Below are positions 18,290 to 27,316 of a DNA stretch of 64,000 nt, piece after piece. The stretch lies in the NCBI RefSeq assembly GCF_001274725.1, contig NZ_LGUF01000007.1:4716430-4780429 (forward strand). The letters run 5' to 3'. The number at the start of each line of letters is the position of its first letter. Position 1 is the stretch's first letter. The stretch comes from Sporosarcina globispora (lineage in GTDB: Bacteria; Bacillota; Bacilli; Bacillales; Cytobacillaceae). The position numbers and the translations under genes were made by a program. The notes under the pieces were generated by a model that made no database searches, had not been told where the DNA came from, and saw nothing but the letters and a program-made list of their open reading frames with translations.

Positions 18290-18408
18290 TCTCTTCACCT
18301 CCGGAACAATACATTCTTCATCAGGAGTTGGAATCCTCTTTTTATTCGGGTAATATCATAAGTTTCTCTTATCCATGGCATTTCATAAGGTCAACTGTAC
18401 CTGCCCAT

Positions 18409-18439
18409 AAATAAAGAGCTCCCGAAGGAACTCTTTATT
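18409..18439 (-). terminator. Hairpin at the end of the thiolase gene
   Basis: Minus-strand AATAAAGAGTTCC-TTCG-GGAGCTCTTTATT includes the stop codon itself; the tail is TTATG, so it may end or stabilise the thiolase/reductase mRNA. Confidence 0.6.
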
Positions 18440-19628
18440 CGTATGTTTCCACAAAAACTGTGGCTCCCATCCCTCCGCCGACACATAAGGAAGCAATTCC
18501 TTTACGGCCGCCTCTTCTCTTTAATTCATGAACAAGACTCACAACAAGGCGCGCACCTGTACAGCCAATAGGGTGCCCCAGGCTGATTCCGCTTCCACTT
18601 ACATTTACTTTGTCACGGCTTAACCCCAGCTCTTTTTCAACCGCCAAATATTGGGCTGCAAAAGCCTCATTGACTTCAATCAAGTCTGCATCCTCAAGTA
18701 ACCAATTGACATTTGCAAGCCCTTTTTTGACTGCCGGTACAGGCCCTCTTCCCATTACTTTTGGATCTACCCCTGCCACGGAGCAACCAACAATCTTTGC
18801 CATGGGCTTCAGTCCCTTTTCGAGAGCCAACTCTTCCGGCATCAGGACAAGTGCTGCACCACCGTCATTCAGGCTTGATGCATTTCCTGCTGTAACGGAA
18901 CCGCCTTTTCTAAAGACCGGCTTCAAGCTGCCCAGCTTCTCTGCTGTTAGGTCCTCACGCGGATTTTCATCTTTTGTAACGGTTACTTCCCCTTTCCTGC
19001 TCTTAACAGTGATTGGAACTATCTGAGAATCAAAGTAACCGTTTTCAATTGCGTGCAAGGCTCTCTGGTGGCTAAGCAATGCCGCTTCATCTTGTTCTTC
19101 TCTTGTGATGGAATGAATTTCTGCCAAATTTTCAGCAGTTTCCCCCATCATAATATGATGGATTGGATCTTCGAGTATTTCCCATACTGTATCGGTTATC
19201 TGCCCATGCTGCATACGGGCGCCCCACCGATGCTGTTTTAATACATAGGGACTGGAGCTCATGGCTTCCACTCCCCCGGCAATCACGATATCTGACATAC
19301 CCGACTGAATCTGCAATGCAGCAGAAATAATTGCCTGCATACCGGATGCGCACTGCCTCTGGACTGTGAACCCTGTTGTCGTATCGTCAAAGCCTGCAAG
19401 CAAAGCTGCTGTTCTGGCCGTATTCGGTTCATCTGTACGCTGAATGCAGTGTCCCAGAATAACTTCATCCACCTCATCGCTCTGCAAGCCGCTTCTCTCA
19501 GCAGCTTCTTTTAACACAGGCACAATCAAATCCGTCGGCAGAAGATCCTTAAACGCCCCGCCGAAGGTTCCAATTGGTGTTCTGACTGCTGATGTTATAA
19601 CAACGTTTCTCTTCCTTATCCACCTCAT
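18435..19628 (-). CDS. Acetyl-CoA acetyltransferase (thiolase)
   Basis: 397 residues, a thiolase II that condenses two acetyl-CoA to acetoacetyl-CoA or cleaves 3-ketoacyl-CoA. The nucleophilic Cys93 (QRQCASGMQA), NEAFAAQ, GHPIGCTGARL with the catalytic histidine near 353 and the second catalytic cysteine in CVGGGMGA near 383 are all present. Only the ATG at 19628 gives a full N-terminus (RNVVITSAVRTPIG) and it has no good ribosome site, so it may rely on coupling to the reductase gene 41 bases upstream. With that reductase it resembles a PhaA-PhaB or butanoyl/beta-oxidation pair; similar to YhfS/MmgA in bacilli. Confidence 0.92.
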   Translation of the reverse strand: MRWIRKRNVVITSAVRTPIGTFGGAFKDLLPTDLIVPVLKEAAERSGLQSDEVDEVILGHCIQRTDEPNTARTAALLAGFDDTTTGFTVQRQCASGMQAIISAALQIQSGMSDIVIAGGVEAMSSSPYVLKQHRWGARMQHGQITDTVWEILEDPIHHIMMGETAENLAEIHSITREEQDEAALLSHQRALHAIENGYFDSQIVPITVKSRKGEVTVTKDENPREDLTAEKLGSLKPVFRKGGSVTAGNASSLNDGGAALVLMPEELALEKGLKPMAKIVGCSVAGVDPKVMGRGPVPAVKKGLANVNWLLEDADLIEVNEAFAAQYLAVEKELGLSRDKVNVSGSGISLGHPIGCTGARLVVSLVHELKRRGGRKGIASLCVGGGMGATVFVETYE

Positions 19629-19669
19629 TTATTTGTCTGGCTATCGAGCACGCGCTCGAAATCAGATAA

Positions 19670-20410
19670 TTACATCATGATACCGCCATCTACATGAAGG
19701 ACCGTGCCATTCACATAATCAGATTCATCAGAAGCTAGAAACAGATATGCATTCGCAATATCTTCAGGTTTTCCAAGTCTCCCCAGCGGAACCATACCTT
19801 GCATCTGGCCAATTACCTTTTCCGGTACTTTTGCTGTCATACCGGTTGCGATAAATCCAGGGGCAACAGCATTAACATTGATTCCTTTTCTGCCCAGTTC
19901 TTTTGCCCATGTTTTGGTCATTCCCACTACACCCGCTTTGGCTGCAGCGTAGTTTGTCTGTCCGATATTCCCATAGACTCCTGAAACAGAGGAAGTATTG
20001 ATAATTTTTCCTCTTCCCTGTTCCAGCATGGCTGGAAGCACTGCTTGTGTACAATGGAAGACACCTGTCAAATTCACGTCCATAACAGCCTGAAAATCGT
20101 CTGCAGATAACTTTGCCAGCATCCCATCCCTTGTAATTCCTGCATTATTGATAAGGATGTCAATTTTCCCAAATGCTGCTTTTACAGCTTCCGCCATACT
20201 GTCTATACTTTGCCTGTCCGCTACGTTAACTTGAAAAAACTCTACCTTAAACCCTTTCTCCTTCAGCTTTTGAGCCATGGTTATTCCCATGTCTGCATCA
20301 TAATCAGCCATGGCTACCATGGCTCCTTCACTGGCAAACTTTTCTGCCGCAGCCAGACCAATTCCATTGGCTGCACCCGTAATAATGGCGACTTTATCCT
20401 TAAGCCTCAT
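19670..20410 (-). CDS. Short-chain dehydrogenase: 3-oxoacyl-/acetoacetyl-CoA reductase
   Basis: 246 residues of the classical SDR family. Nucleotide-binding TGAANGIG (about 11-18), NNAG (about 87-90), catalytic serine in NTSSVSG and Y-x-x-x-K in QTNYAAAKAG are intact, and PG then VDGGIMM closes it. It should reduce 3-ketoacyl thioesters with NADPH. The ATG at 20410 follows GGAGGTG; an earlier start three codons upstream overlaps that site. First gene of a two-gene operon with the thiolase, so acetoacetyl-CoA is the probable substrate (PhaB-like), though FabG-like ACP use cannot be excluded. Confidence 0.88.
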   Translation of the reverse strand: MRLKDKVAIITGAANGIGLAAAEKFASEGAMVAMADYDADMGITMAQKLKEKGFKVEFFQVNVADRQSIDSMAEAVKAAFGKIDILINNAGITRDGMLAKLSADDFQAVMDVNLTGVFHCTQAVLPAMLEQGRGKIINTSSVSGVYGNIGQTNYAAAKAGVVGMTKTWAKELGRKGINVNAVAPGFIATGMTAKVPEKVIGQMQGMVPLGRLGKPEDIANAYLFLASDESDYVNGTVLHVDGGIMM

Positions 20411-20439
20411 CAATTGCACCTCCGCATATATTTAAATAT

Positions 20440-20820
20440 TCCGACATCATATATTAAAACTAGTCCTTTGACGCTAATGCACACAACCTTTTATTCGACA
20501 TATCCTGCAAATTCTCCTGTGTCCACTGCAATTTATTCTCTTTGTTAGGTGCCCGAGTTCGGACTCGGTTGCTCGAATTTCTTCTGCTCCTGTCCGAATG
20601 CCTGAAAATTAGGTTCGAACGATTTAAATGTTAAAAAGCACCAAACATAACAAAAAAGCTCTCCCCGACATATGGTGATTTTTTGAACCGGCTTAACGGC
20701 AGTAAATAAAGGCTAAGAAATATATTTGACTGACTATGAAGAAAACATTTGTGTAAACTGCGAACCTGAATACAGGGAAAATCCCCACCTGCATATTATT
20801 TAAGATGAGTCCAGCAAGCA
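20440..20820. other. Gene-free stretch between the reductase gene and sipV
   Basis: No supportable coding sequence in about 380 bases. It contains a stem-loop CCGAGT-TCGG-ACTCGG at 20553-20568 followed by CTCGAAT and GTCCGAAT echoes, then an A+T-rich run. Function not apparent. Confidence 0.5.
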
Positions 20821-20855
20821 AAAAAAGGACTCGAATAATTTTATCGAGTCCCTTT
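20821..20855 (-). terminator. Terminator of sipV
   Basis: Minus-strand GGGACTCGA-TAAAATTA-TTCGAGTCC with seven T residues, 19 bases after the stop codon. Confidence 0.88.
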
Positions 20856-20873
20856 TAAAAATTATAAGTTTGT

Positions 20874-21428
20874 TTAGAATGAGGCATCCATTTCATCAAG
20901 AGGCCAATAGCGCAGGTTTACTTTTCCTACGACCTGACCTGCTGAAATAAATCCAAAATGACGGCTGTCCCAGCTTCCGAGACGGTTATCTCCCATTACA
21001 AAGAGCTTTCCTTCCGGAACTGTTTCAGTGCCCGTCATCTCCAGCAGTGTAAAATCACCAGTCAGCTTGCCTCCTATGGTATCTTTACGGTATTTCTCCA
21101 GGTATGGCTCATCCACTTTCTTGCCATTAATAAATAATTGATCATTGCGGTATTCAATTTCATCACCTGGCAGCCCAATAATTCTTTTTACAAAATCCTC
21201 TTCATCATTATGATGGAAAACTATTACGTCAAAACGCTCCAAATCACTGACCTGATAGCCGATTTTATTGACAATGAGCTTATTTCCATCCTGAAGGGTA
21301 GGCATCATGGATTCACCTTCCACAACATAATTGGAGAAGAAAAAAGTCCTTATAAAAGCAAAGATGATAATGCCGATGGCAAAAGCCTTCAGCCATTCTG
21401 CTCCTTCTTTTTTCAATTCTTCCTTCAC
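20874..21428 (-). CDS. sipV: Type I signal peptidase SipV
   Basis: 184 residues with one N-terminal membrane anchor (about 14-33) and an extracytoplasmic catalytic domain. Catalytic Ser40 lies in VEGESMMPTL, Lys81 in FVKRIIGLPGDE, and box E is GDNRLGSWDSRHFG. It removes signal peptides from secreted preproteins. The GTG start at 21428 has GGGGGAGATG upstream. It lies 28 bases downstream of yhjE in the same direction, as in the B. subtilis yhjE-sipV pair, which supports the symbol. Confidence 0.92.
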   Translation of the reverse strand: MKEELKKEGAEWLKAFAIGIIIFAFIRTFFFSNYVVEGESMMPTLQDGNKLIVNKIGYQVSDLERFDVIVFHHNDEEDFVKRIIGLPGDEIEYRNDQLFINGKKVDEPYLEKYRKDTIGGKLTGDFTLLEMTGTETVPEGKLFVMGDNRLGSWDSRHFGFISAGQVVGKVNLRYWPLDEMDASF

Positions 21429-21456
21429 ATCTCATCTCCCCCAATGCTTGATGCAA

Positions 21457-22080
21457 TCAATGCTTCTTTTTCCCGCTTTCTTTTTCTACGCTCATATTCA
21501 TCTTTATTTCAATGATTTTGCCGGCATACCAAAGAATGAAAATGACCAGTGCAACAATGGCTGTCCGAATTGGCTGCGTTATTAATGATCTGATATCATA
21601 TCCGACAAAGCTTATTGTAAAAATCATCACCATTTTGCCTGTCAGCACAGCCAGCATATATTGAGCAATACTTATATTTGAAAGCCCTGCTACAATATTA
21701 ACAATTGCCGAAGGAGTAAACGGAAAACACAGCAGGATGAACAACGGGCCGAACCCATGCTTTTCCACCCATTTCATAAGCTTCTGTACCTGCTTATGCT
21801 TTTTCAAAAAACGGAGTATTCTTTTCTGGCCATATTTCCTGACCAGAAGAAAAACGAATAACGCTCCTGCGACCGCACCAATCCAGGAATATAAAAATCC
21901 CAGCCAGAGGCCAAATGCACTCGCATTTGCCATAACAAACAAAACCAGGGGCAGAAAAGGCAAAAATGCTTCAAGCATTGGCAGAAGAATTCCGGGAAGC
22001 GGCCCAAATGAACGATATTCCCGGATTAAGTCCATAATATTTTCCAATGTAAACCAATCTTTGAACATTTCAAAATCCAT
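21457..22080 (-). CDS. yhjE: YhjE, TVP38/TMEM64 (VTT-domain, DedA-like) membrane protein
   Basis: 207 residues, five to six hydrophobic segments. The VTT/SNARE-associated core is visible as GFLYSWIGAVAGALFVFLL and the motif F-x-x-L-C-F-P-F-T-P-S-A-I-V-N-I-V-A-G-L (about 127-146). Relatives act as lipid scramblases or transporters; this one is not assigned. ATG start with AAGGAGAT. First of two genes with sipV. Confidence 0.87.
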   Translation of the reverse strand: MDFEMFKDWFTLENIMDLIREYRSFGPLPGILLPMLEAFLPFLPLVLFVMANASAFGLWLGFLYSWIGAVAGALFVFLLVRKYGQKRILRFLKKHKQVQKLMKWVEKHGFGPLFILLCFPFTPSAIVNIVAGLSNISIAQYMLAVLTGKMVMIFTISFVGYDIRSLITQPIRTAIVALVIFILWYAGKIIEIKMNMSVEKESGKKKH

Positions 22081-22132
22081 TTAGTATCTCCTTGTGCAGC
22101 ATCCAGAAAAATCCTATTCGCTCGATTTTCAT

Positions 22133-22172
22133 AAAAGGGAAGTTTCCCCTAGTTTTACCACTTCCCCTTTTA
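22133..22172. terminator. Strong hairpin between the LCP gene and yhjE
   Basis: AAAAGGGAAGT pairs with ACTTCCCCTTTT around a 16-base loop; it can end the LCP transcript on the minus strand. Confidence 0.7.
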
Positions 22173-22212
22173 TTGTACACCCAATCCGCCAAAAACAGTG
22201 TGTCTAACGCTT

Positions 22213-23142
22213 TTATTTTGAAAGAAATTCATGGATAGCTGCCTTATTTGCCTCTTTATTTATCCCTAAAACAGCAGCACCATTAATTCTTTGGTTTTCA
22301 AATGTTCCATCAACAGGAACGCGAAGAGTCTCAACATTCCTGCTATCCTTAGATAAGAAATCTTTCCCGATATAAAGAATATCTCCCGTATCCATATTGG
22401 TATTTACAAATGGAGTTACCACCCCGATTAGCTTCGGAAGCTTTGTAATGGTCTGAAGGCTTGTAAACTGGCTTGCTACTTCTTTCATTACCTTCTGCTG
22501 GCGTTCTACTCTTCCAAAATCCCCTTCGGCATCCTGCCTAAACCTGACATACCCAAGGAGATGCTCTCCATCAAGGCGCTGCAGACCCGGTTCCAGAGTA
22601 ACACCGATATTGGCAGACATTCTTTTTTCCACATCAATTTCTACCCCTCTTGGAAAAGCCTCATCAATTAAATGAACAAAGCCTTCGAAATCAACAATTG
22701 AGTAATATTTAATATCTATATCAAAGTTTTCCTTAATCGTCTGCCTTAATAACTCCGGCCCGCCAATAGCAAGAGCTGCATTTATTCTGTTTTGTCCATG
22801 GCCCGGTATGTCCACATACATATCTCTCATAAAGGAAATAAGTTTATATGTGCCCTTCTCAGGATGATATTGGGCAACCATAATAGTATCTGCCCTTGAT
22901 TTCTCTTCTCCTCTTGCATCACTTCCAAGAATCAGGATATTCGTTCCTCCATATTTATCTTTTTCACCGTTAAATTCAAACTGTTCTGTCTGTATATTTG
23001 ACTCTCCCTCTGTCTGGGAAACGCCTTGCTTGAATTGGAAATACGAATAGCCAAGGGTTCCTGCAATCAAGAGAAACAGGATTAAAAGGACGGATTTCCA
23101 TATACTTTTCTTTTTTTTCTTTTCATATCTATCTGATCTCAT
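22213..23142 (-). CDS. LytR-CpsA-Psr (LCP) family cell-wall glycopolymer ligase
   Basis: 309 residues: a basic cytoplasmic N-terminus (RYEKKKKK), one membrane helix (about 14-32) and an extracellular LCP domain. The domain shows LILGSDARGEEKSRADTIMV, FMRDMYVDIPGHGQNRINAA and YVRFRQDAEGDFGRVERQQ, with the arginines and aspartates that bind polyprenyl diphosphate. LCP enzymes attach wall teichoic acids or other glycopolymers to peptidoglycan. Related to TagT/TagU/TagV; which one cannot be fixed. Monocistronic, ATG with AAAGGA. Confidence 0.92.
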   Translation of the reverse strand: MRSDRYEKKKKKSIWKSVLLILFLLIAGTLGYSYFQFKQGVSQTEGESNIQTEQFEFNGEKDKYGGTNILILGSDARGEEKSRADTIMVAQYHPEKGTYKLISFMRDMYVDIPGHGQNRINAALAIGGPELLRQTIKENFDIDIKYYSIVDFEGFVHLIDEAFPRGVEIDVEKRMSANIGVTLEPGLQRLDGEHLLGYVRFRQDAEGDFGRVERQQKVMKEVASQFTSLQTITKLPKLIGVVTPFVNTNMDTGDILYIGKDFLSKDSRNVETLRVPVDGTFENQRINGAAVLGINKEANKAAIHEFLSK

Positions 23143-23388
23143 AAATTAAGTCCTTTCTTTGCAGTAAAATTAAAATTCTGCGCCGCAGGTATGAAATACC
23201 TTCAAATATATTTGACTGCGGTTCCCATAAAAAGGTTTCGATATCAGCGTTGGTATATCCTGTTTACACTTATATTTTGCAGATTTATTAAATTCTTTGC
23301 AGTTTATTTTTACTAGTTCTATTTGCTATATAAAAATTGGTTTTGCTGATATATCGGCTTGTATTGGATGTTACTTTACAGCCTTATC

Positions 23389-23421
23389 AAAAAACCGCAA
23401 ACCCGAAGGCCTGCGGTCATT
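23389..23421 (-). terminator. Terminator of the S9 peptidase gene
   Basis: Minus-strand ACCGCAGGCC-TTCG-GGTTTGCGGT followed by TTTTT, directly after the stop codon. Confidence 0.85.
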
Positions 23422-25406
23422 TTATAGATATTCATCGAACCAGCCGGCAATATAATTAAGGCGGATGATCCTTAAATTTGGTTTTCCGCTTCTAGAAAGC
23501 TCATGGTTTGCTTCAGGGAAACGGACAAACTTTGCAGTTTTCTTCCGATGCTTTAAGGCAATGAATAATTGCTCTGCCTGCTCAATAGGACAGCGATAGT
23601 CTTTTTCGCTATGCAGAATCAGGAGTGGTGTATTCATATCATTCACATAAGCAAGCGGGGAGTGTTTCCAAAGCTTTTCAATATCATTCAAATCACTCTT
23701 GATTTGCCAATCAGTAAAATAGTAGCCGATATCACTTACTCCATAAAAGCTGATCCAGTTGGAGATGGAGCGCTGGGTGACCGCCGCCTTGAAACGGTTT
23801 GTGTGACCGATAATCCAATTGGTCATAAAGCCCCCATAGCTTCCCCCTGTCACGCCAAGCCGGTCTTTGTCGATAAAATCGAGGTTTTCCACCGCATAAT
23901 CGACTGCATCCATAATATCTTCATAATCCTTGCCGCCGTAATCTCCTCTGACAGCGTCAACAAAATGCTGGCCATATCCATGGCTTCCCCTTGGATTGAT
24001 AAATAAGACCGCATAGCCTCTTGCTACGAGACATTGGAATTCATGGAAATAGGAATTGGCATACATTGCATGAGGGCCGCCATGGATCTCCAGCACAAGC
24101 GGTGCTTTTTCGCCTTCTTTCAAATTGACTGGTTTCATGATCCAGCCATGCAAATCCCAATCATCTGAAGATTTAAGCTGAATTGGCTCCGCATCTGCCA
24201 GCTCCACTCCGCTCAGGAACTCTTCATTCACATTAGTCAGCTGTTTTAATTCCCCTGTAGGGACATCAAGCAAGAATAAATCCCCAGGATATGACGGCTT
24301 GCTGATTGCTACAACAGCTTTATTGATATTTCCTCCTGTTGTTAAACCATATACATGCTGCTGATCCAGCAGCGCAGGATATAATTCCCCATCTAAAGAG
24401 CCATAATAAACAACTGTATTGCCATGATCAGTCGCCAGGAAATAAAAGCTTCTGCTGTCCTCTGACCAAATAATACCCGGTGTTACCGCTCCCTGCTGGA
24501 AATCTCCGATGGCATAATCCCCAGCCAATATATCTGATTCTGCAGTCAGGCACTGCAGGCTTTCAAATTCGAGATTATACACCCAGACTTTTGTATGCGT
24601 AGCATTTTCGTATTCCCTCTCATGTCCGAACATTCCTACGTGTTTTCCATCCGATGACCATGCGGCGCTTCCAAAATACCCTTTTCCATTTGTGATCCTT
24701 TTCATGTCTTTTGTTTCAAGTTGGACAATATATACATCGCTAAGGAAAGAGAAATCTTTGTCTTCACTTAAATCTGCTGTAACAGCAACCCATTTTCCAT
24801 CAGGCGACCAGTCCTGCAGCTGGTAGTCATGTTCTCCGGATGTCAGCTGTTCCATCCCGCCAGTCTCAATATCTATTATGGCAACCTGGCTGTACCTCCC
24901 GCTTAAAAAACCCTGGGCGTCTGATTTGTACTTCATTCTATCAATTTCAAGCGGAAGTGACTTTTCATCCTTTTTTTCCTGATCTTCCTTTGTATCAGCA
25001 TCTTCTCCTGGTTTTATTGAAAGATTGAAGGCAATCTTCTTCCCGTCAGGTGACCAAACAGGATTTGAAGCGCCATTTGTACATTGTGTCAGCATCTGGC
25101 TTCACCACCTGCTTTGCTCATCATATAAATCTGTGATTTCCCGTCTCTATCGGAAACAAATGCTATTGATTCCCCATCTGGAGACCAGCGGGGAGAATGA
25201 TTACGATGTTTGCCGAAAGTCCACTGAATCGGCTTTTTGCTTTCTTTGGCATTTATGTAATAAATATTTGAACTATATGTATTTTCCTCTTCAAGCATTC
25301 TGGTCTCAACAAACGCCAGATCGTTCCCATTCAAGGAAAGCTGCGGATCGGCCACAGATTTTAACTGATAAAGGTCCTCTGGTTTAATTGTTCTTTTTTT
25401 CGTCAT
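23422..25406 (-). pseudogene. S9 family peptidase (YuxL-like acylaminoacyl-peptidase), split by a frameshift
   Basis: Two abutting frames together give about 660 residues, the usual YuxL length. The first (25406-25089, 105 residues) begins MTKKRTIKPEDLYQL and holds the first beta-propeller blades (WSPDGESIAFVSDRDG), ending GGEARC and a stop. The second (25095-23422, 557 residues) resumes at LTQCTNGASNPVWSPDGK and carries the rest of the propeller and the alpha/beta hydrolase: GGSYGGFMTNW (Ser), HSEKDYRCP (Asp) and ANHELSR (His). A one-base deletion near 25090 explains it. The catalytic residues are intact and the second ATG overlaps the first stop (ATGCTGA), so coupled translation of two halves or a sequencing error remain possible. 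Confidence 0.75.
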
Positions 25407-25546
25407 TTATTCCATCCTTCCTAACTATGCTGTTCTACTTATTTCGACATCAGAAATAAAATCCCTTCTCAATCATCAGGTGCCTGAAACTTTTTTTAAT
25501 TATTGGAAATGATGAAGAGTAACAACATTTCGACAAATATAGGCTC

Positions 25547-25595
25547 TTGCAAGAAAAATCATTCCTTTGTAAAATCAAATAAGAACATTTGTTCG
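25547..25595 (+). promoter_or_regulatory. Promoter with LexA-like box upstream of yhjD
   Basis: TTGCAA (25547-25552), 17 bases, TAAAAT (25570-25575), then AGAACATTTGTTCG (25582-25595), 12 of 14 matches to the Bacillus SOS box CGAACATATGTTCG, positioned across the expected transcription start. Confidence 0.5.
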
Positions 25596-25630
25596 ATAAC
25601 AGGAAACTATGATTAAGGGAGCAGAAAAAT

Positions 25631-26020
25631 ATGACCAGAATTCCTGAGGAAGACCGTAATATTATGGAACAGGCTATTTATTTGCCAATGGTATTAACCA
25701 TTTTAAATCGCGATACCATCGTCATAAAAAAAAGCCCGTTTAAACTAAAACAGCCATATCTTGATTTAGTTGAGGAAACAATGAAGGTCATTCAAAGCGA
25801 ACTTTCAGAGGTAAAACGCTATATGAATAAAAATCAGTTAAAGGTACAGGAAATAAAAAGGGATGAGGCATTTACTATGTTCATGTTTCTGTATAAAGGC
25901 TATGAGGAGCACCATAATTATTTTAATCCCCGCATCCGCAATAAAGTTCAGGAGCTAATGACATATTACCTTATTAAAAAAACTTTGCCGGGACCAGGAA
26001 AAAATCTGAAAGCAAATTAA
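25631..26020 (+). CDS. yhjD: YhjD-like protein of unknown function
   Basis: 129 residues, soluble and helical, with no recognised catalytic motif; starts MTRIPEEDRNIMEQAIYLPM and has a central charged helix (VEETMKVIQSELSEVKRYMN). ATG with AAGGGAGC upstream. Position between the yhjE/sipV area and comK and its size match B. subtilis YhjD as I remember it. The LexA-like box in its promoter suggests DNA-damage induction. Confidence 0.6.
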   Translation: MTRIPEEDRNIMEQAIYLPMVLTILNRDTIVIKKSPFKLKQPYLDLVEETMKVIQSELSEVKRYMNKNQLKVQEIKRDEAFTMFMFLYKGYEEHHNYFNPRIRNKVQELMTYYLIKKTLPGPGKNLKAN

Positions 26021-26073
26021 TTTTTGTAATAAGAAAAGCCTGCAGCTAATAAGGTAATATACACATGGGAAAC

Positions 26074-26099
26074 AGAAGCATGAAATTCCGCATGCTTCT
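26074..26099. terminator. Shared hairpin between yhjD and comK
   Basis: Perfect arms AGAAGCATG and CATGCTTCT around eight bases in a convergent gap; usable by either transcript, though T-tracts are short. Confidence 0.55.
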
Positions 26100-26116
26100 T
26101 GGTTATCCTTTCATTT

Positions 26117-26686
26117 CTAATCCCTTCTTGATTGGTAGGCTCCAGTTCTCTCCGAAGCGTTCATTATTTTGGTCCCATTCACAAAGTACAGCGCCTTTCT
26201 CTCTGAATCTTCTATCCTTCTTCTCAATGTCGTTTTCAATAAAGCTGTTCTGAGCAGCTGGTTATTAAGAGTTGTGTGAGATACTGGTATTATGAAGCTT
26301 TGCTTATTCTTAAAAACCACTTGAGTTTGTGCGTTTTCTGCTCGCTTGAAATAATTGATGTGATCCAATGCAATCCAGATGCATTCAGGATTGTTTGGAG
26401 ATGTCGTCGGGAAAAAATATATGAAATTAGTGGGGTCAATCGTTATTGGAGCTTTATGGGTAATGCCCGTCAACTGGCGTGTACCCTCTTTTCGGCCTTC
26501 ATAGCTTGAACCAAAGTATCTGCAGCTTTTTTTTATAATATCGATTGGTTTAAAAGGGGAAGTGACTTCATCGTCAAGCTCCCAGATTTGGGAATAAACT
26601 TTAAGTCCATAAGAGAGGGGTTTGATAATCATCGTATTGGGATTGATTTCATATTCTTCGATCATTTGCGTATTGTGGCTTTTCAT
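26117..26686 (-). CDS. comK: Competence transcription factor ComK
   Basis: 189 residues, close to the 192 of B. subtilis ComK, the master activator of DNA uptake genes. The family signature KSCRYFGSSYEGRKEGT is at about 50-66, followed by THKAPITIDPTNFIYFFPT and NNQLLRTALLKTTLRRRIED. ATG start with AAAGGAGAT. ComK binds AT-boxes and activates its own gene; the A+T-rich upstream region fits but I could not resolve paired AAAAN5TTTT boxes. The regulation by MecA/ClpC and Rok cannot be read here. Confidence 0.93.
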   Translation of the reverse strand: MKSHNTQMIEEYEINPNTMIIKPLSYGLKVYSQIWELDDEVTSPFKPIDIIKKSCRYFGSSYEGRKEGTRQLTGITHKAPITIDPTNFIYFFPTTSPNNPECIWIALDHINYFKRAENAQTQVVFKNKQSFIIPVSHTTLNNQLLRTALLKTTLRRRIEDSERKALYFVNGTKIMNASERTGAYQSRRD

Positions 26687-26746
26687 ATTTTCATCTCCTT
26701 TTTCTATTCAGCTCTCGCTTTTCCATATTAACACCAATTAATCTAA

Positions 26747-26775
26747 AAATTACTAATTTATTTAATAGTTTACAA
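26747..26775 (-). promoter_or_regulatory. Candidate comK promoter
   Basis: Minus-strand TTGTAA (26775-26770), 17 bases, TAATTT (26752-26747). The -10 overlaps a 13-base palindrome AAATTACTAATTT. The -10 is weak, as expected for an activator-dependent gene. Confidence 0.35.
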
Positions 26776-26884
26776 ATTGTTCACAATTTCGACATTCCTA
26801 AAAAAATTTCTAAAAATTTAAATAACTAAGTTGAATATTCAGAGGCAATTCCATATAATATTAAAAAGCTCAGGGGTGATTTCC

Positions 26885-27121
26885 ATGAAGGAAAAATCAT
26901 ACACCGAATTAATGAAAACGAGTGCGATAAAGCGGAAAAATCAGAGGGAATCTTTTGTTCTTGATCTTTATATTGATATGCTGATTTCCGAAATTCTGCT
27001 GAACACAGAAAGAGAAAAGCTGATGAAAAAAGTCGATGCAGCAATTGATGAAGGAAACAAACCGGCATTTATGCATTTATCGAAACAATACAAAGACCTT
27101 TCCAAGCGTTTTGGCACTTAG
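26885..27121 (+). CDS. Small IDEAL-domain protein
   Basis: 78 residues starting MKEKSYTELMKTSAIKRKNQ; ATG at 26885 preceded by CAGGGGTGATTT. The C-terminal half (LDLYIDMLISEILLNTEREKL and then a helix of about 30 residues) is an IDEAL domain, a short helical module found in bacillar proteins such as YpiB. It is divergent from comK, an arrangement kept in several bacilli, but a functional tie is only suggested by position. Confidence 0.75.
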   Translation: MKEKSYTELMKTSAIKRKNQRESFVLDLYIDMLISEILLNTEREKLMKKVDAAIDEGNKPAFMHLSKQYKDLSKRFGT

Positions 27122-27133
27122 GAAACTTGTTTG

Positions 27134-27160
27134 CCCCCGCCGCAATTAGCGGGGGATTTT
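27134..27160 (+). terminator. Terminator of the IDEAL-domain gene
   Basis: CCCCCGC-CGCAATTA-GCGGGGG followed by ATTTTATTTTT, 12 bases after the stop. Confidence 0.88.
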
Positions 27161-27261
27161 ATTTTTAATAAGTAAGGAGAATGATTTATGAACAGCAGGC
27201 ATTTATTTTTATAATGAAATTCAGACTGATACTGAAGGCAGCATACATAATTATTCGAATG

Positions 27262-27304
27262 AAACTTGAAAAAGCAAGCCAGCATGGCATGCTTTTTCAA
27301 GTTT
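27262..27304. terminator. Terminator of yhfN
   Basis: Long hairpin in which AAACTTGAAAAAGCA pairs with TGCTTTTTCAAGTTT, with an inner GCC/GGC. It lies 12 bases past the yhfN stop and reads well from either strand. Confidence 0.8.
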
Positions 27305-27316
27305 ATATGAAGTAAA

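Noticed and set aside
26747-26820. Paired ComK AT-boxes upstream of comK
   Set aside because: The region is A+T-rich with short palindromes, but I could not find two AAAAN5TTTT boxes with accepted spacing.
27188-27214. 8-codon frame behind AAGGAG after the IDEAL-domain terminator
   Set aside because: Good ribosome-like site but only eight codons and no promoter seen; could be a leader peptide but nothing follows it on that strand.
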